A DNA stretch of 64,000 nucleotides from Nocardioides insulae DSM 17944 (GCF_000422825.1 NZ_KE383929.1:248001-312000), one strand, 5' to 3'. Shown: positions 25,051-34,191, counted from the stretch's first letter. Notes: a model not told the origin generated them from the sequence alone. Numbers and translations: made by a program.

Positions 25051-26175
25051 CTACCCGCCGATGTCGCCTCCGGTGGCCACCACCGGACCCAGATAGAGCC
25101 ACATCACGTGCGGCAGCCGGTCCAGCTGTAGACCGGTGATCTCCCCGATCCGGCCGAGCCGGTAGCGGACGGTGTTGCGATGGACGTGGAGCGCGTTCGC
25201 CGTGGCCGTGGGACTGGCCCGGTGACGCACGTAGGCCTGGAAGGTGGCGCGCAGTTCCCCGGTGGGATCGGACGCCTCCAGCCGATGCCACGGCTCGGCG
25301 ACGAGTTCTGCCCGCCAGTCCTGCCGCAGGCCGGAGAGCAGCGCGAGCAGGGGCAGGTCATCGAAGGTGTAGGCCGAGGTGTCCTCCCGGATCAGACGCC
25401 CGACCGCAAGAACGTCGAGTGCGGTGAGGTAGCCCCGCTCGAAGGCGAGCTCGCCGGAGAACGCCCGGCCCACGGCGTACCGGATCGTCTCGCGACGATC
25501 GCTCAGTGGCTCGGAGACCGAGATCGGCAGCCGCTCCGCACGATGGGCGGTGCTGAAGAGCACCAACTCCCGTGGCGACGTACGCCCGACGAGGACGCCG
25601 CGGATGCCGGCCAGGGAACGGTGCAGTTCTCCGAGACCCCCCATCCCCTCGCCTGTGCCGGTCGGTACGACGACCACGGACAACCGGGCGACGTCCAGAT
25701 CGATCCCGAGGGACGCTGCCCACGGCGCCAGGTCCCGGCGTTCGACCGCACCCGTCGCGGCCTGTGCCACGAACTCCTCGCGCTCGTGCCGTCGCCAGTG
25801 CTGTTGCTCGGCCGCGTGGGCCTGATCGACCATCAGCTCCGCCGTCACCCGGATCAGATCGCCCAGGACCCGCACCTCGGCCGGATCACCCGTGATGCCG
25901 ATGACACCGATGAGTTCGCCCCGACTGCGGATCGGCACATTCACCCCGGGCTGGACCCCGCGGAGCGCGCCCGTCTCCTCCGAACCGATCTCCACGACCC
26001 GCTGCTGCTGCGCGGCGAGCAACGCGCCTTCGTGGACGCCGCCGATCCGATCACCATCACCGGAGGCGAGGATCACGCCGTCGGAGTCCATGACGTTGAC
26101 GTTGTGCCGGAGCACGGCCATCGTCCGATCGGCCACCTGGCGAGCCAGCTCCGGACTCAACGGTCGGCGACCCAC
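25051..26175 (-). CDS. cdaR: CdaR-family sugar-diacid/glycerate regulator
   Basis: A 374-residue transcription regulator. The N-terminal ~135 residues are the diacid-recognition domain (LARQVADRTMAVLRHNVNVMDSDGVILASGD...RIGGVHEGALLA...IRSRGELIGVIGITGDP). The middle is a GGDEF-like spacer. The C-terminus is the PucR-type helix-turn-helix (SPTATANALHVHRNTVRYRLGRI, ~312-335). In E. coli CdaR activates glycerate and glucarate genes. The next two genes on this strand are a GntP permease and glycerate kinase, so it most likely controls them. GTG 26175 was taken as the start; a TTG five codons in is possible. The 30-bp gap to the dxs stop suggests either end-to-end transcription from dxs or a promoter inside the dxs end. 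Confidence 0.92.
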   Translation of the reverse strand: MGRRPLSPELARQVADRTMAVLRHNVNVMDSDGVILASGDGDRIGGVHEGALLAAQQQRVVEIGSEETGALRGVQPGVNVPIRSRGELIGVIGITGDPAEVRVLGDLIRVTAELMVDQAHAAEQQHWRRHEREEFVAQAATGAVERRDLAPWAASLGIDLDVARLSVVVVPTGTGEGMGGLGELHRSLAGIRGVLVGRTSPRELVLFSTAHRAERLPISVSEPLSDRRETIRYAVGRAFSGELAFERGYLTALDVLAVGRLIREDTSAYTFDDLPLLALLSGLRQDWRAELVAEPWHRLEASDPTGELRATFQAYVRHRASPTATANALHVHRNTVRYRLGRIGEITGLQLDRLPHVMWLYLGPVVATGGDIGG

Positions 26176-26205
26176 CGGGGACGGCGTGCGTGCTGCGCGC
26201 AGGGG

Positions 26206-28119
26206 TCAGTACCGGCTGCTCGGGTGGCTCCGCGGAGCCACGTCACCCTCGAGTGCGCGACCGGCCATCTCCTCGATGACGCTGCGGGCGACGGTCTGGG
26301 GGGTGAGGCCGATCCGTTCGAGGATCGCGGCCCGCTTGGCATGGTCGAGGAACTCCTGGGGGATCCCGTGGATCCGCACGGGCGTGTCCACCCGGGCCTT
26401 GGACAGCGCCTGCAGCAGGCTCGCGCCGACGCCTCCGGCGACCCCGTTGTCCTCGACGCTCACCACCAGCCGGTATCGGCCGGCCAGGTCGACCAGGGCG
26501 GGGTCGACCGGCTTGACCCAGCGGGGGTCCACCACGGTCGCCCCCAGCCCCTGCGCGACCAGGAGTTCGGCGGCCGCGACCGCCGTACCGGCCATCGCGC
26601 CGACGCCGACGAGCAGGACGTCGGGATCGCCCCTCCGGAACAGGACGTCGGCGCGGCCCGCGGTGTCGATCGCGGGGAGGTCCTCGGGAGGCGGCCCCTT
26701 GGGGAAGCGCACCACCGTGGGAGCGTCGTCGACCTCCACGGCCTCGTTGAGCAGTTCCCGCAGGCGCGTCGCGTCGCGTGGCGCGGCCAGGCGCAGCCCG
26801 GGCACCACCTCGAGGATCGACATGTCCCACATGCCGTTGTGCGAGGCGCCATCGTCGCCGGTGACGCCCGATCGGTCCAGCACGAAGGTGACGCCGCAGC
26901 GATGCAGGGCACAGTCCATCAGCACCTGGTCGAAGGCCCGGTTGAGGAAGGTCGCGTAGACGGCCACCACCGGGTGGAGGCCCCCCATCGCGAGGCCGGC
27001 CGCGGAGGTCACCGCATGCTGCTCGGCGATCCCCACGTCGAAGGTGCGCTCGGGGAAGCGGGCCTCGAAGTGGTGCAGCCCGACCGGGTGCATCATCGCG
27101 GCGGTGATCGCCACGATGTCCTGGCGCCGCTGGCCGATCTCCACGATCTCGTCGGCGAAGACGTCGGTCCAGATCCTCCCCTTCGGGGTCTCCGCGCCGG
27201 TCACGACGTCGAAGGGCCCCGGCGAGTGGAACTGGTCGGCCTCGTGCCGCTCGGCGGCGTCGTACCCAAATCCCTTGCGGGTCATCGCGTGCACGATCAC
27301 CGGCCCACCGAAGCGCTTCGCCCTCTCCAGGGCCTGCTCCATCGCGACCCGGTCGTGCCCGTCGACGGGGCCGACGTACTTGAGGCCGAGATCCTCGAAG
27401 AGCCCCTGGGGAGCCAGCGCGTCCTTGACCCCCTTCTTGATGGCGTGGAGCGCGTCGTAGGTGGCCGCACCCACCCCCGGCACCTGGTGGAGCCGCTTCT
27501 TGATCGTCTCGAGGGTCTGCTCGTAACGCGGGTCGGTGCGGAGCGAGGTGAGGGCGTTGGCCAGCCCACCCACCGTCGGGGTGTAGGAGCGGCCGTTGTC
27601 ATTGACGACGATGACCAGCCGACTGTCCTTGGCGATCGCGATGTTGTTGAGCGCCTCCCAGGCCATCCCGCCGGTCAGCGCACCGTCGCCGATCACGGCC
27701 ACCACGTGCCGCTGCTCCCCGCGGATGGCATAGGCCTTGGCCAGGCCGTCGGCGTAGGACAGGGCGGTGGAGGCGTGTGAGTTCTCCACGACGTCGTGGT
27801 CGGACTCGGCCCGGCTCGGGTAGCCGGAGAGGCCGCCCTCGCGACGCAGGCCACCGAACTCGCCGGCCCGGCCGGTCAGCATCTTGTGCACGTAGGCCTG
27901 GTGGCCGGTGTCGAAGATGACCCGGTCCGTCGGGGAGTCGAAGACCCGGTGGATGGCCAGGGTCAGCTCCACGACCCCGAGGTTGGGCCCGAGATGACCA
28001 CCGCCGACCGCGCAACTGGAGACCAGCAGATCGCGAATCTCCACGGCCAGCTCGGTCAGCTGGTCCTCGCTCAGACCCCGGAGGTCGTCGGGCGAGGTCA
28101 CCGATGGGAGAACAGCCAT
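26206..28119 (-). CDS. dxs: 1-deoxy-D-xylulose-5-phosphate synthase
   Basis: DXS condenses pyruvate and glyceraldehyde-3-phosphate, the first step of the MEP isoprenoid pathway, using thiamine diphosphate. The 637-residue product has [36 protein letters not shown], the ThDP/Mg motif [16 protein letters not shown], the catalytic [18 protein letters not shown] and a C-terminal transketolase domain with [14 protein letters not shown]. Length matches the family (~620-640). The start is ATG 28119, seven bases after TAACCT; a longer frame continues upstream across the SOS gene without conservation. It is transcribed towards cdaR and starts 80 bp after the stop of the small SOS-controlled gene. Confidence 0.97.
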   Translation of the reverse strand: MAVLPSVTSPDDLRGLSEDQLTELAVEIRDLLVSSCAVGGGHLGPNLGVVELTLAIHRVFDSPTDRVIFDTGHQAYVHKMLTGRAGEFGGLRREGGLSGYPSRAESDHDVVENSHASTALSYADGLAKAYAIRGEQRHVVAVIGDGALTGGMAWEALNNIAIAKDSRLVIVVNDNGRSYTPTVGGLANALTSLRTDPRYEQTLETIKKRLHQVPGVGAATYDALHAIKKGVKDALAPQGLFEDLGLKYVGPVDGHDRVAMEQALERAKRFGGPVIVHAMTRKGFGYDAAERHEADQFHSPGPFDVVTGAETPKGRIWTDVFADEIVEIGQRRQDIVAITAAMMHPVGLHHFEARFPERTFDVGIAEQHAVTSAAGLAMGGLHPVVAVYATFLNRAFDQVLMDCALHRCGVTFVLDRSGVTGDDGASHNGMWDMSILEVVPGLRLAAPRDATRLRELLNEAVEVDDAPTVVRFPKGPPPEDLPAIDTAGRADVLFRRGDPDVLLVGVGAMAGTAVAAAELLVAQGLGATVVDPRWVKPVDPALVDLAGRYRLVVSVEDNGVAGGVGASLLQALSKARVDTPVRIHGIPQEFLDHAKRAAILERIGLTPQTVARSVIEEMAGRALEGDVAPRSHPSSRY

Positions 28120-28126
28120 GGACGGG

Positions 28127-28132
28127 AGGTTA
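28127..28132 (-). promoter_or_regulatory. -10 box of leaderless dxs promoter
   Basis: The minus strand reads TAACCT seven bases before ATG 28119. Confidence 0.5.
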
Positions 28133-28198
28133 CAACCCGGTGTCGCACTGTGCCGCCTCCTCACGCCGGGTGTGCGTGGGTTCGCTGGGCTCGTCGCG

Positions 28199-28567
28199 TC
28201 ACAGCCGCGCAACATAGCGGCGCCCCCGGATGGCGTCCTCGACGAGCCCGACCTCCCGGCGTACGGCGGAGAGCCGGGCGTCCTCGAGCAGGAGCGTCTG
28301 GACGGCGGCCTCCACCACGGCAGGGGTGGCCACCTGCCCCAGATCCGCCCGGGCCTCGGAGAGACCGCGCCGGATCGCGGCCTGGTCGGCCTCGACGTGG
28401 AGCACGGCGAACCGGGCGAGCACGACCAGGTGACGACGCAGGCCCGTATAGCGGCGGTAGTCGGAGGGGCAGCGGTCGAGCAGCCAGGACGCCGCGGTCT
28501 CCTCCCATCCCGGCGCGTCGGGTGGACGGACCTGGTCCGGCCACCCGGGCGGAGCGTAAGCAGGCAT
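28199..28567 (-). CDS. conserved small protein of unknown function under SOS control
   Basis: A 122-residue soluble protein that I cannot assign to a function. It opens [21 protein letters not shown], then continues as a largely helical chain ([49 protein letters not shown]) ending in [16 protein letters not shown]. From memory similar proteins occur in Streptomyces and other actinobacteria, but I know no role. The promoter is unusually clear. TAGACT lies six bases before the ATG (leaderless), and a perfect SOS palindrome (28580-28595) abuts it upstream, where LexA would block polymerase. It therefore probably belongs to the DNA-damage regulon. The helical composition would suit a protein-binding regulator, such as a division or repair modulator, but that is a guess. 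Confidence 0.85.
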   Translation of the reverse strand: MPAYAPPGWPDQVRPPDAPGWEETAASWLLDRCPSDYRRYTGLRRHLVVLARFAVLHVEADQAAIRRGLSEARADLGQVATPAVVEAAVQTLLLEDARLSAVRREVGLVEDAIRGRRYVARL

Positions 28568-28573
28568 GAGGAG

Positions 28574-28579
28574 AGTCTA
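28574..28579 (-). promoter_or_regulatory. -10 box of the SOS-controlled small gene
   Basis: The minus strand reads TAGACT six bases before ATG 28567 and directly adjoins the SOS box. Confidence 0.6.
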
Positions 28580-28595
28580 TCGAACATCTGTTCGA
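28580..28595. promoter_or_regulatory. LexA SOS box
   Basis: TCGAACATCTGTTCGA matches the Gram-positive/actinobacterial SOS consensus CGAAC-N4-GTTCG with fully paired half sites. Its reverse complement agrees with the box upstream of recA (38155-38170) at 15 of 16 positions. Confidence 0.92.
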
Positions 28596-28706
28596 TTCAG
28601 GAAGTCGCTGTCGGCTCTGGGTCGAGTGACTGACGCTGCCTTGACCGGGTGACCGAACGAGCGCCCGGGAAGGAGGCCTTCGCACACCACCCGGGCACCA
28701 CATGCG

Positions 28707-28743
28707 ACGACGCCGGCACCCCTGATCGGGGCGCCGGCGTCGT
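28707..28743 (-). terminator. terminator after glyA
   Basis: An 11-bp stem (28707-28717 with 28733-28743) with a smaller inner CCCC/GGGG helix lies 15 bp beyond the glyA stop. Confidence 0.75.
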
Positions 28744-28757
28744 GGTCGTCGAGCAGC

Positions 28758-30200
28758 TCAGGCGAGCTCGAGGCCGGGGTAGAGCGGGTTCTTCTCGAGC
28801 AGTTCGGCGCTGGCGGAGCGCACCCGATCGGCAACTCCGTCGGCGAGCCGGTAGGACGCCTTCGAGGGGCCGCCGGCCTTGGTGGTGCCCGGGGTGGTGT
28901 TGGACAGGACCTCGACGATGAGCTCGGAGACCCGGTCGAACTCGGCGGCGCCGAAGCCCCGGGTGGTGAGCGCCGGCGTACCGAGCCGGATGCCGGAGGT
29001 GTACCAGGCGCCGTTCGGGTCTGCCGGCACGGAGTTGCGATTGGTGACCACACCGGCGTCGAGCAGCGCCGACTCGGCCTGCCGACCGGTGAGGCCGAAG
29101 GAGGTCACGTCGAGCAGGACCAGGTGGTTGTCGGTGCCCCCGGTGACCAGGTTCGCCTCGCGCCGCAGGAAACCCTCGGCAAGCGACTTGGCGTTGTCGG
29201 CGATCTGCTGCGCATAGGTCTGGAAGGCGGGCTGGCGGGCCTCGGCCAGAGCGACCGCCTTGGCCGCCATCACGTGACTGAGCGGGCCGCCGAGCACCAT
29301 CGGGCAACCGCGGTCGACACTGGGGGCGAACTCCTCGGTGGCCAGCACCATGCCGCCGCGCGGACCGCGCAGCGACTTGTGGGTGGTGGTGGTGACCACG
29401 TGGGCGTGCGGCACCGGGTCCTCGTCGCCGGTGAAGACCTTGCCCGCCACCAGGCCGGCGAAGTGGGCCATGTCGACCATCAGGGTGGCGCCGACCTCGT
29501 CGGCGATCTCGCGCATCTTGGCGAAGTTCACCCGTCGCGGGTACGCCGAGTAGCCGGCGACGAGCACCAGCGGCTTGAACTCGCGCGCCTTGGCGGCCAG
29601 GGCGTCGTAGTCCAGCAGCCCGGTCTCGGGGTCGGTGCCGTACTGCTGCTGGTGGAACATCTTGCCGCTGATGTTGGGCCGGAACCCGTGGGTGAGGTGG
29701 CCGCCGGCGTCCAGGCTCATCCCGAGGAGGCGCTGGTTGCCGAGCTCGCGGCGCAGCTTCTCCCAGTCCGCCTCGGTGAGGTCGTTGACGTTGCGCACGC
29801 CGTGCTCGGCCAGGGCCGGCGACTCGATGCGGTGCGCCAGGATCGACCAGAAGGCGACCAGGTTGGCGTCGATGCCCGAGTGCGGCTGGACGTAGGCGTA
29901 CTCGGCACCGAACAGCTCGCGCGCGTGCTCGGCGGCGAGGGCCTCGACCGTGTCGACGTTCTGACAGCCGGCGTAGAAGCGGTGGCCGACGGTGCCCTCG
30001 GCGTACTTGTCACTGAACCAGGTGCCCATGGTCATCAGCACGGCCGGGGACGCGTAGTTCTCGCTGGCGATGAGCTTGAGGCTGGCTCGCTGGTCGGCGA
30101 GCTCCTGGCGCGTGGCATCGGCGATGCGGGGCTCGACCGAGGCGATGACCTCGAGAGCGTGGCGGTAGGCGCTGCTGGTGAGCGAGTTCAGGTCGGCCAT
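28758..30200 (-). CDS. glyA: serine hydroxymethyltransferase
   Basis: SHMT interconverts serine and glycine with transfer of a one-carbon unit to tetrahydrofolate, a PLP enzyme of the cytosol. Signatures are [15 protein letters not shown], the PLP-lysine region [45 protein letters not shown] and the C-terminal [13 protein letters not shown]. At 480 residues it is longer than the ~420 of E. coli GlyA. There is an insertion around [22 protein letters not shown], a form seen in some actinobacteria. The ATG at 30200 follows TAGCAT by seven bases, suggesting a leaderless transcript. It is divergent from the sulfur-reduction operon and followed by a strong hairpin. Confidence 0.97.
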   Translation of the reverse strand: MADLNSLTSSAYRHALEVIASVEPRIADATRQELADQRASLKLIASENYASPAVLMTMGTWFSDKYAEGTVGHRFYAGCQNVDTVEALAAEHARELFGAEYAYVQPHSGIDANLVAFWSILAHRIESPALAEHGVRNVNDLTEADWEKLRRELGNQRLLGMSLDAGGHLTHGFRPNISGKMFHQQQYGTDPETGLLDYDALAAKAREFKPLVLVAGYSAYPRRVNFAKMREIADEVGATLMVDMAHFAGLVAGKVFTGDEDPVPHAHVVTTTTHKSLRGPRGGMVLATEEFAPSVDRGCPMVLGGPLSHVMAAKAVALAEARQPAFQTYAQQIADNAKSLAEGFLRREANLVTGGTDNHLVLLDVTSFGLTGRQAESALLDAGVVTNRNSVPADPNGAWYTSGIRLGTPALTTRGFGAAEFDRVSELIVEVLSNTTPGTTKAGGPSKASYRLADGVADRVRSASAELLEKNPLYPGLELA

Positions 30201-30207
30201 GCCTGGA

Positions 30208-30213
30208 ATGCTA
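30208..30213 (-). promoter_or_regulatory. -10 box of leaderless glyA promoter
   Basis: The minus strand reads TAGCAT seven bases before ATG 30200. Confidence 0.5.
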
Positions 30214-30442
30214 GTGACCCGGCGACCCCGGCACGAATCAGTCGTCGAGGCGCGGACGGCGACCGACAGGCCAGGCCCACCGAACCTCCGCCGCCCAATC
30301 CGGTCGCCGGTGTGACCTGGGCCTCACCGAGGTCGGCTCCCCTCCGGGGAAACAGGATTCTCGTATCACTATTCGGACATGCGTCTCACGGCATGAGACA
30401 GGCGCTTGTGGTCGTCGGTTCCGAGGGCTGAGACTCCTTGAC

Positions 30443-30532
30443 ATGGTCACCGCTGCAACTCACGCCCACCTCGTGGTACGTCGCCACGTGGACCTCGGGC
30501 GTACCCGCAGCGCGATGTGTTGGCCTCGCTGA
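30443..30532 (+). CDS. cysteine-responsive leader peptide of the sulfur-reduction operon
   Basis: A 29-codon reading frame 115 bp upstream of sir encodes a peptide with the segment VVRRHVDLGRTRSAMC near its end, then WPR and a stop. Short peptides with an R-R-H-V-D-L...S-A-x-C pattern precede cysteine and sulfur genes in Streptomyces and relatives, and mycobacteria use upstream cysteine-ending peptides to attenuate sulfur genes. The Cys codon (30518) lies four codons before the stop, suited to ribosome stalling when Cys-tRNA is scarce. The ATG has no ribosome binding site. GAGACT seven bases upstream might be a weak -10, so the peptide may be read from a leaderless message. The rest of the 447-bp gap between glyA and sir holds no other gene. 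Confidence 0.75.
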   Translation: MVTAATHAHLVVRRHVDLGRTRSAMCWPR

Positions 30533-30599
30533 CCGCGGCCGCTCATCGCTCATCCTGAGCCACGAGCCGGCCCGCCGCCCGAGATGACTCCATTCCCCC

Positions 30600-30623
30600 G
30601 GGCGCGGCGATCGAGCCACGCCC
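30600..30623 (+). promoter_or_regulatory. possible attenuation hairpin before sir
   Basis: GGGCG (30600-30604) pairs with CGCCC (30619-30623) around an inner CGGC/GCC helix. It lies between the leader peptide and the sir ribosome binding region (GAGGA, ~30633), where it could couple leader translation to sir expression. Confidence 0.35.
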
Positions 30624-30647
30624 TGACATTCCGAGGACCTGCCCTCC

Positions 30648-32375
30648 ATGCCTGATCTGCGCTTCCAGTCGAAGACCGCGACCCGCACCGAGATCCCGCG
30701 CCCCAAGCGCGGCGAAGGCCAGTGGGCCCTGGGCTTCACCGAGCCGCTGAACAAGAACGAGCAGAACAAGAAGGACGACGACGCCCTCAACGTCCGCGAC
30801 CGGATCCTGCACATCTACTCCAAGCGGGGCTTCGACTCGATCGACCCCTCCGACCTGCGTGGACGCTTCCGCTGGATGGGCCTCTACACCCAGCGTGCGC
30901 CGGGCTTCGACGGCGGCAAGACCGGCAGCGTGCCCGAGGAGGAGTTGGACGACCGCTACTTCATGATGCGGGTCCGCTCGGACGGCGCCCGACTCGCCCC
31001 GGCCACCGTGCGTGCGCTGGGTGAGATCGGCCGCGACTACGCCCGCGACACCGCGGACATCACCGACCGGGAGAACATCCAGTACCACTGGATCCGCGTC
31101 GAGGACGTCCCGACGATCTGGGAGACCCTCGAGGCGGCCGGGCTCTCCACGGTGGAGGCCTGCGGCGACTCTCCTCGCCCCTTCCTCGGATCGCCGGTGG
31201 CCGGCGTCGCGGCCGACGAGATCATCGACGGCACTCCCGCTCTCGAGGAGATCAAGCGGCGGTACCTCGGTGACCCGGCGTTCTCGAACTTCCCCCGTAA
31301 GTTCAAGACCGCCCTGACCGGTCACCCCAGCCAGGACGTGGCGCCCGAACTCAACGACGTGGCCTTCGTGGGCACCGTCCACCCCGAGCTCGGGCCCGGC
31401 TTCGACGTCTGGGTCGGCGGCGGTCTCTCGACCAACCCCCGCCTCGCCGAGAAGCTGGGCGTGTGGATCCCCCTCGACGAGGTCCCGGACGTGTGGTCCG
31501 GGGTCGCTGGGATCTTCCGCGACTACGGCTACCGCCGTCTCCGCAGCCGGGCCAGGCTGAAGTTCCTGGTGGCCGACTGGGGCAAGGACAAGTTCCGGGA
31601 GGTCCTCGAGAACGAATACCTCGGCAAGCCGATGGTCTCGCTCGAGTCTCCGCCCGCGCCCGTCGCCCACCGCGACCACATCGGCGTCCACGACCAGAAG
31701 GACGGCAACAAGTACGTCGGCCTGGCACCCGTCGCCGGGCGGGTCTCGGGCACCATGCTGATCGCCCTGGCCGAGGTCATGGAGCGGTTTGGCGTGCCGG
31801 CCGCCCGCCTCACGCCGTACCAGAAGATCGTGCTGCTCGGCGTGGAGCCCGGATCCGTCGACGGGCTGCTCGACGCCCTGGAGCCCATCGGCCTCTCGGG
31901 CCGTCCCTCCAACTGGCGGCGCAACACGATGGCCTGCACCGGCATCGAGTTCTGCAAGCTGGCCATCGTCGACACCAAGAATCGTGCCCGCGACCTGATC
32001 GCCGAGCTCGAGGAGCGGGTCCCCGAACTGGACGCACCGATCACCGTCAACCTCAACGGCTGCCCCAACGCCTGCGCCCGCACCCAGGTCGCCGACATCG
32101 GGCTGAAGGGTCAGCTCGTCCTCGACGCCGACGGCAACCAGGTCGAGGGATTCCAGGTGCACCTCGGCGGCGCCACCGGACTGCAGGCCAACTTCGGCCG
32201 CAAGCTGCGTGCGCACAAGGTCACCTCCGCGGGCCTCGGCGACTACGTCACCACGCTGGCGACCAACTACCTGTCCGACCGGGAGTCGCCGGAAGAGTCC
32301 TTCGCCACCTGGGTCGCCCGCGCCGAGGAGAACCTGCTCCGTGGCGAGCAGATCCTGGAACCCGCGGCGACATGA
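30648..32375 (+). CDS. sir: ferredoxin-dependent sulfite reductase (nitrite/sulfite reductase family)
   Basis: A 575-residue siroheme and [4Fe-4S] enzyme reducing sulfite to sulfide with six electrons, the last step of sulfate assimilation. The cluster and siroheme ligands are TMACTGIEFCKLA (C-x5-C) and NLNGCPNACARTQ (C-x3-C). The two repeated ferrite-reductase halves start near RGRFRWMGLYTQRAPGFDGG and HIGVHDQKDGNKYVGL. Nitrite reductases look alike, but the company of cysH and a Cys leader peptide argues for sulfite. Its TGA overlaps the ATG of the next gene. The operon continues sir - Zn ribbon - cysH, with the chelatase 87 bp further on. The cofactor is made by cysG at 6.8 kb plus the downstream chelatase. 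Confidence 0.93.
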   Translation: MPDLRFQSKTATRTEIPRPKRGEGQWALGFTEPLNKNEQNKKDDDALNVRDRILHIYSKRGFDSIDPSDLRGRFRWMGLYTQRAPGFDGGKTGSVPEEELDDRYFMMRVRSDGARLAPATVRALGEIGRDYARDTADITDRENIQYHWIRVEDVPTIWETLEAAGLSTVEACGDSPRPFLGSPVAGVAADEIIDGTPALEEIKRRYLGDPAFSNFPRKFKTALTGHPSQDVAPELNDVAFVGTVHPELGPGFDVWVGGGLSTNPRLAEKLGVWIPLDEVPDVWSGVAGIFRDYGYRRLRSRARLKFLVADWGKDKFREVLENEYLGKPMVSLESPPAPVAHRDHIGVHDQKDGNKYVGLAPVAGRVSGTMLIALAEVMERFGVPAARLTPYQKIVLLGVEPGSVDGLLDALEPIGLSGRPSNWRRNTMACTGIEFCKLAIVDTKNRARDLIAELEERVPELDAPITVNLNGCPNACARTQVADIGLKGQLVLDADGNQVEGFQVHLGGATGLQANFGRKLRAHKVTSAGLGDYVTTLATNYLSDRESPEESFATWVARAEENLLRGEQILEPAAT

Positions 32376-32563
32376 GCGAGCGCGCGATTCCGTTCCACTG
32401 CCCCTACTGCGGTGACGAGGACCTCCGTCCCCATGAGGTGGTGGCGGACACGGGTGAGGTCACCTCGCCGCACGGCGCCTGGGAGTGCCGCTCCTGCTTG
32501 CGCGCCTTCGTCCTGAAAAGCCTGGGCATGACACCGTCACCGACCCGAGGAGGTCAGTCATGA
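32372..32563 (+). CDS. small zinc-ribbon protein of the sulfur-reduction operon
   Basis: A 63-residue protein with two CxxC knuckles (Cys10/Cys13 in HCPYCGDED and Cys39/Cys42 in WECRSCLRAF), spaced as in a zinc ribbon. It overlaps sir by ATGA at its start and cysH by ATGA at its end, so all three are translated in a coupled way. Its function is unknown. The same arrangement between sir and cysH occurs in other actinobacteria (from memory), which suggests a small partner in APS or sulfite reduction, or a redox sensor. The stop overlap and ideal spacing make it a real gene despite its size. Confidence 0.85.
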   Translation: MSERAIPFHCPYCGDEDLRPHEVVADTGEVTSPHGAWECRSCLRAFVLKSLGMTPSPTRGGQS

Positions 32564-33303
32564 GTGTGGCCACCGCGGCGGCGCGGGCCAACCGCGCCGT
32601 CCAGACCGCCGGCCGCTCCCCCGAGGAGCTGCGCGAGCTCGTCCTGCACTGGGGTGCCGAGCTCGAGCTCGCACCCGCGGAGACGATCATCGAGTGGGCA
32701 GCCGCCACCTTCGGAGAGCGCTTCTGCGTCACCTCCTCGATGGGCGACGCCGTCCTGGCCCACCTGGCCAGCACCGTCGTACCCGGGGTGGACGTGGTCT
32801 TCCTCGACACCGGCTACCACTTCGCCGAGACCATCGGCACCCGCGACGCCGTGGCCGCGACCATGGACGTCAACCTGCTGACCATCACACCGGTCCAGAG
32901 CGTCGCCGAACAGGACGAGACCTACGGCAAGGACCTCTACAAGACCGACCCCGACCTGTGCTGCCAGCTGCGCAAGGTCAAGCCCCTGGCCGAGTCCCTC
33001 AGCGGGTACGACGCCTGGGCGACCGGGCTGCGCCGCGCCGAGACCCACAACCGGGTGATCGCCCCGGTCATCGGCTGGGACGCCAAGAAGCAGAAGGTCA
33101 AGGTCTCCCCGATGGCCCGCTGGTCCGACGAGCAGGTCGACCAGTACATCGCCGAGAACGGGATCCTGGTCAATCCGCTCGTCTACGACGGCTACCCATC
33201 GATCGGCTGCGCGCCCTGCACCCGTCGGGTCGCTCCCGGCGATGATCCGCGCTCCGGCCGGTGGGCCGGCATGAACAAGACCGAGTGCGGCATCCACACC
33301 TGA
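32560..33303 (+). CDS. cysH: adenylylsulfate (APS) reductase
   Basis: A 247-residue thioredoxin-dependent reductase converting APS to sulfite and AMP. It carries a [4Fe-4S] cluster shown by the paired cysteines DLCCQLRKVKPL and GCAPCTRRV, which identify the APS-type rather than the PAPS-type enzyme. The catalytic Cys is in the C-terminal KTECGIH. The PP-loop region includes SSMGDAVLAHLAS and VVFLDTGYHF. The start is ATG 32560 within the GAGGTCAGTCATGA overlap, with GAGG as ribosome binding site. It follows sir and the zinc-ribbon gene in one unit. No cysD/N or cysC is in the window, so sulfate activation is encoded elsewhere. Confidence 0.95.
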   Translation: MSVATAAARANRAVQTAGRSPEELRELVLHWGAELELAPAETIIEWAAATFGERFCVTSSMGDAVLAHLASTVVPGVDVVFLDTGYHFAETIGTRDAVAATMDVNLLTITPVQSVAEQDETYGKDLYKTDPDLCCQLRKVKPLAESLSGYDAWATGLRRAETHNRVIAPVIGWDAKKQKVKVSPMARWSDEQVDQYIAENGILVNPLVYDGYPSIGCAPCTRRVAPGDDPRSGRWAGMNKTECGIHT

Positions 33304-33390
33304 CCCACGTCCATCCATCCCCCGCCGACATCGTCGTCGGCACCCCCCACCCCCAGCATCACGCACTTTCCGAAGGGAGGCCCGAGCACC

Positions 33391-34134
33391 ATGGCCGCTC
33401 CTGCACTGGTCGCGCTGGCTCACGGCAGTCGTGACCCGCGCTCCTCTGCCACCATCACCGCTCTCGTCGAGGAGGTCCGCGCGATGCGGCCCGATCTGCG
33501 GATCGAGCCCGCATTCCTCGAACTCTCGCGGCCCTCGTTCACGACCGTCATCGACCGTCTGGTCAAGGCGGGCCACGAGGAGATCGTGGTGGTGCCCCTG
33601 CTCCTCACCGACGCCTTCCACGCCAAGGTCGACGTACCTTCCGTGGTGGCCGAGGCCCAGGCCCGGCACCAGGGTGTGAAGATCCAGGCGACCGACGTCC
33701 TCGGGCTGGAGACCCGGTTCCTGGAGGTGCTCGACGTACGACTGCGGGCGGCGCTGAAGCAGGCCCGGGTGCGTGAGCTCGACGCGCTCGTCCTGGCCGC
33801 GGCCGGCTCGAGCGACCCCCTGGCCAACCAGGCGGTCGCCCGTCTGGCCAGGGTGTGGGGCACGCACCATCGGCTCCCCGTGGTGGCGGCCTATGCCTCC
33901 TCCGCACCCCCTGCCACCGGCGAGGCCGTCCGCCAGTTCCGGGCGGAGGGACGCCGGCACATCGCGGTCGCCTCGCTCTTCCTCGCCCCGGGTCTGCTCC
34001 CGGACCGGGCCGCCGAACTCGCCCTCGAAGCCGGCGCCGTCGCCGTCTCCGACCCCCTGGGCGCCCACCCCGAGGTGGCCCGCACCGTCCTGGCGCGCTA
34101 CGCCGTCGGCGCGGTCGAACTCGTCCCCGTCTGA
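33391..34134 (+). CDS. sirohydrochlorin ferrochelatase (CbiX/SirB family)
   Basis: A 247-residue class II chelatase that inserts Fe2+ (or Co2+ in related enzymes) into sirohydrochlorin. The protein contains two tandem half domains, with the metal-binding His in LVALAHGSRDPRSS and a second half from ALVLAAAGSSDPLANQ. The pattern VVPLLLTDAFHAKVD holds the other conserved His of the active site. With cysG (6.8 kb) it completes siroheme synthesis for the upstream sulfite reductase, so iron is the likely metal. A good GGGAGG precedes the ATG. The 87-bp gap after cysH is compatible with cotranscription. A strong hairpin follows the stop. Confidence 0.9.
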   Translation: MAAPALVALAHGSRDPRSSATITALVEEVRAMRPDLRIEPAFLELSRPSFTTVIDRLVKAGHEEIVVVPLLLTDAFHAKVDVPSVVAEAQARHQGVKIQATDVLGLETRFLEVLDVRLRAALKQARVRELDALVLAAAGSSDPLANQAVARLARVWGTHHRLPVVAAYASSAPPATGEAVRQFRAEGRRHIAVASLFLAPGLLPDRAAELALEAGAVAVSDPLGAHPEVARTVLARYAVGAVELVPV

Positions 34135-34157
34135 GAGCCTCCGCTCCTGCAACCCAA

Positions 34158-34191
34158 GATCGAGCCGGCGTCGTTGGACGCCGGCTCGATC
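34158..34191. terminator. terminator after the sulfur operon
   Basis: A perfect 15-bp stem (34158-34172 with 34177-34191) and four-base loop lie 24 bp after the chelatase stop; the converging DUF3037 gene ends ~100 bp further. Confidence 0.88.

Noticed and set aside
30201..30647. SAM or other riboswitch before sir
   Set aside because: I could not find the conserved core of any S-box or SAM-IV element; the leader peptide explains the region better.
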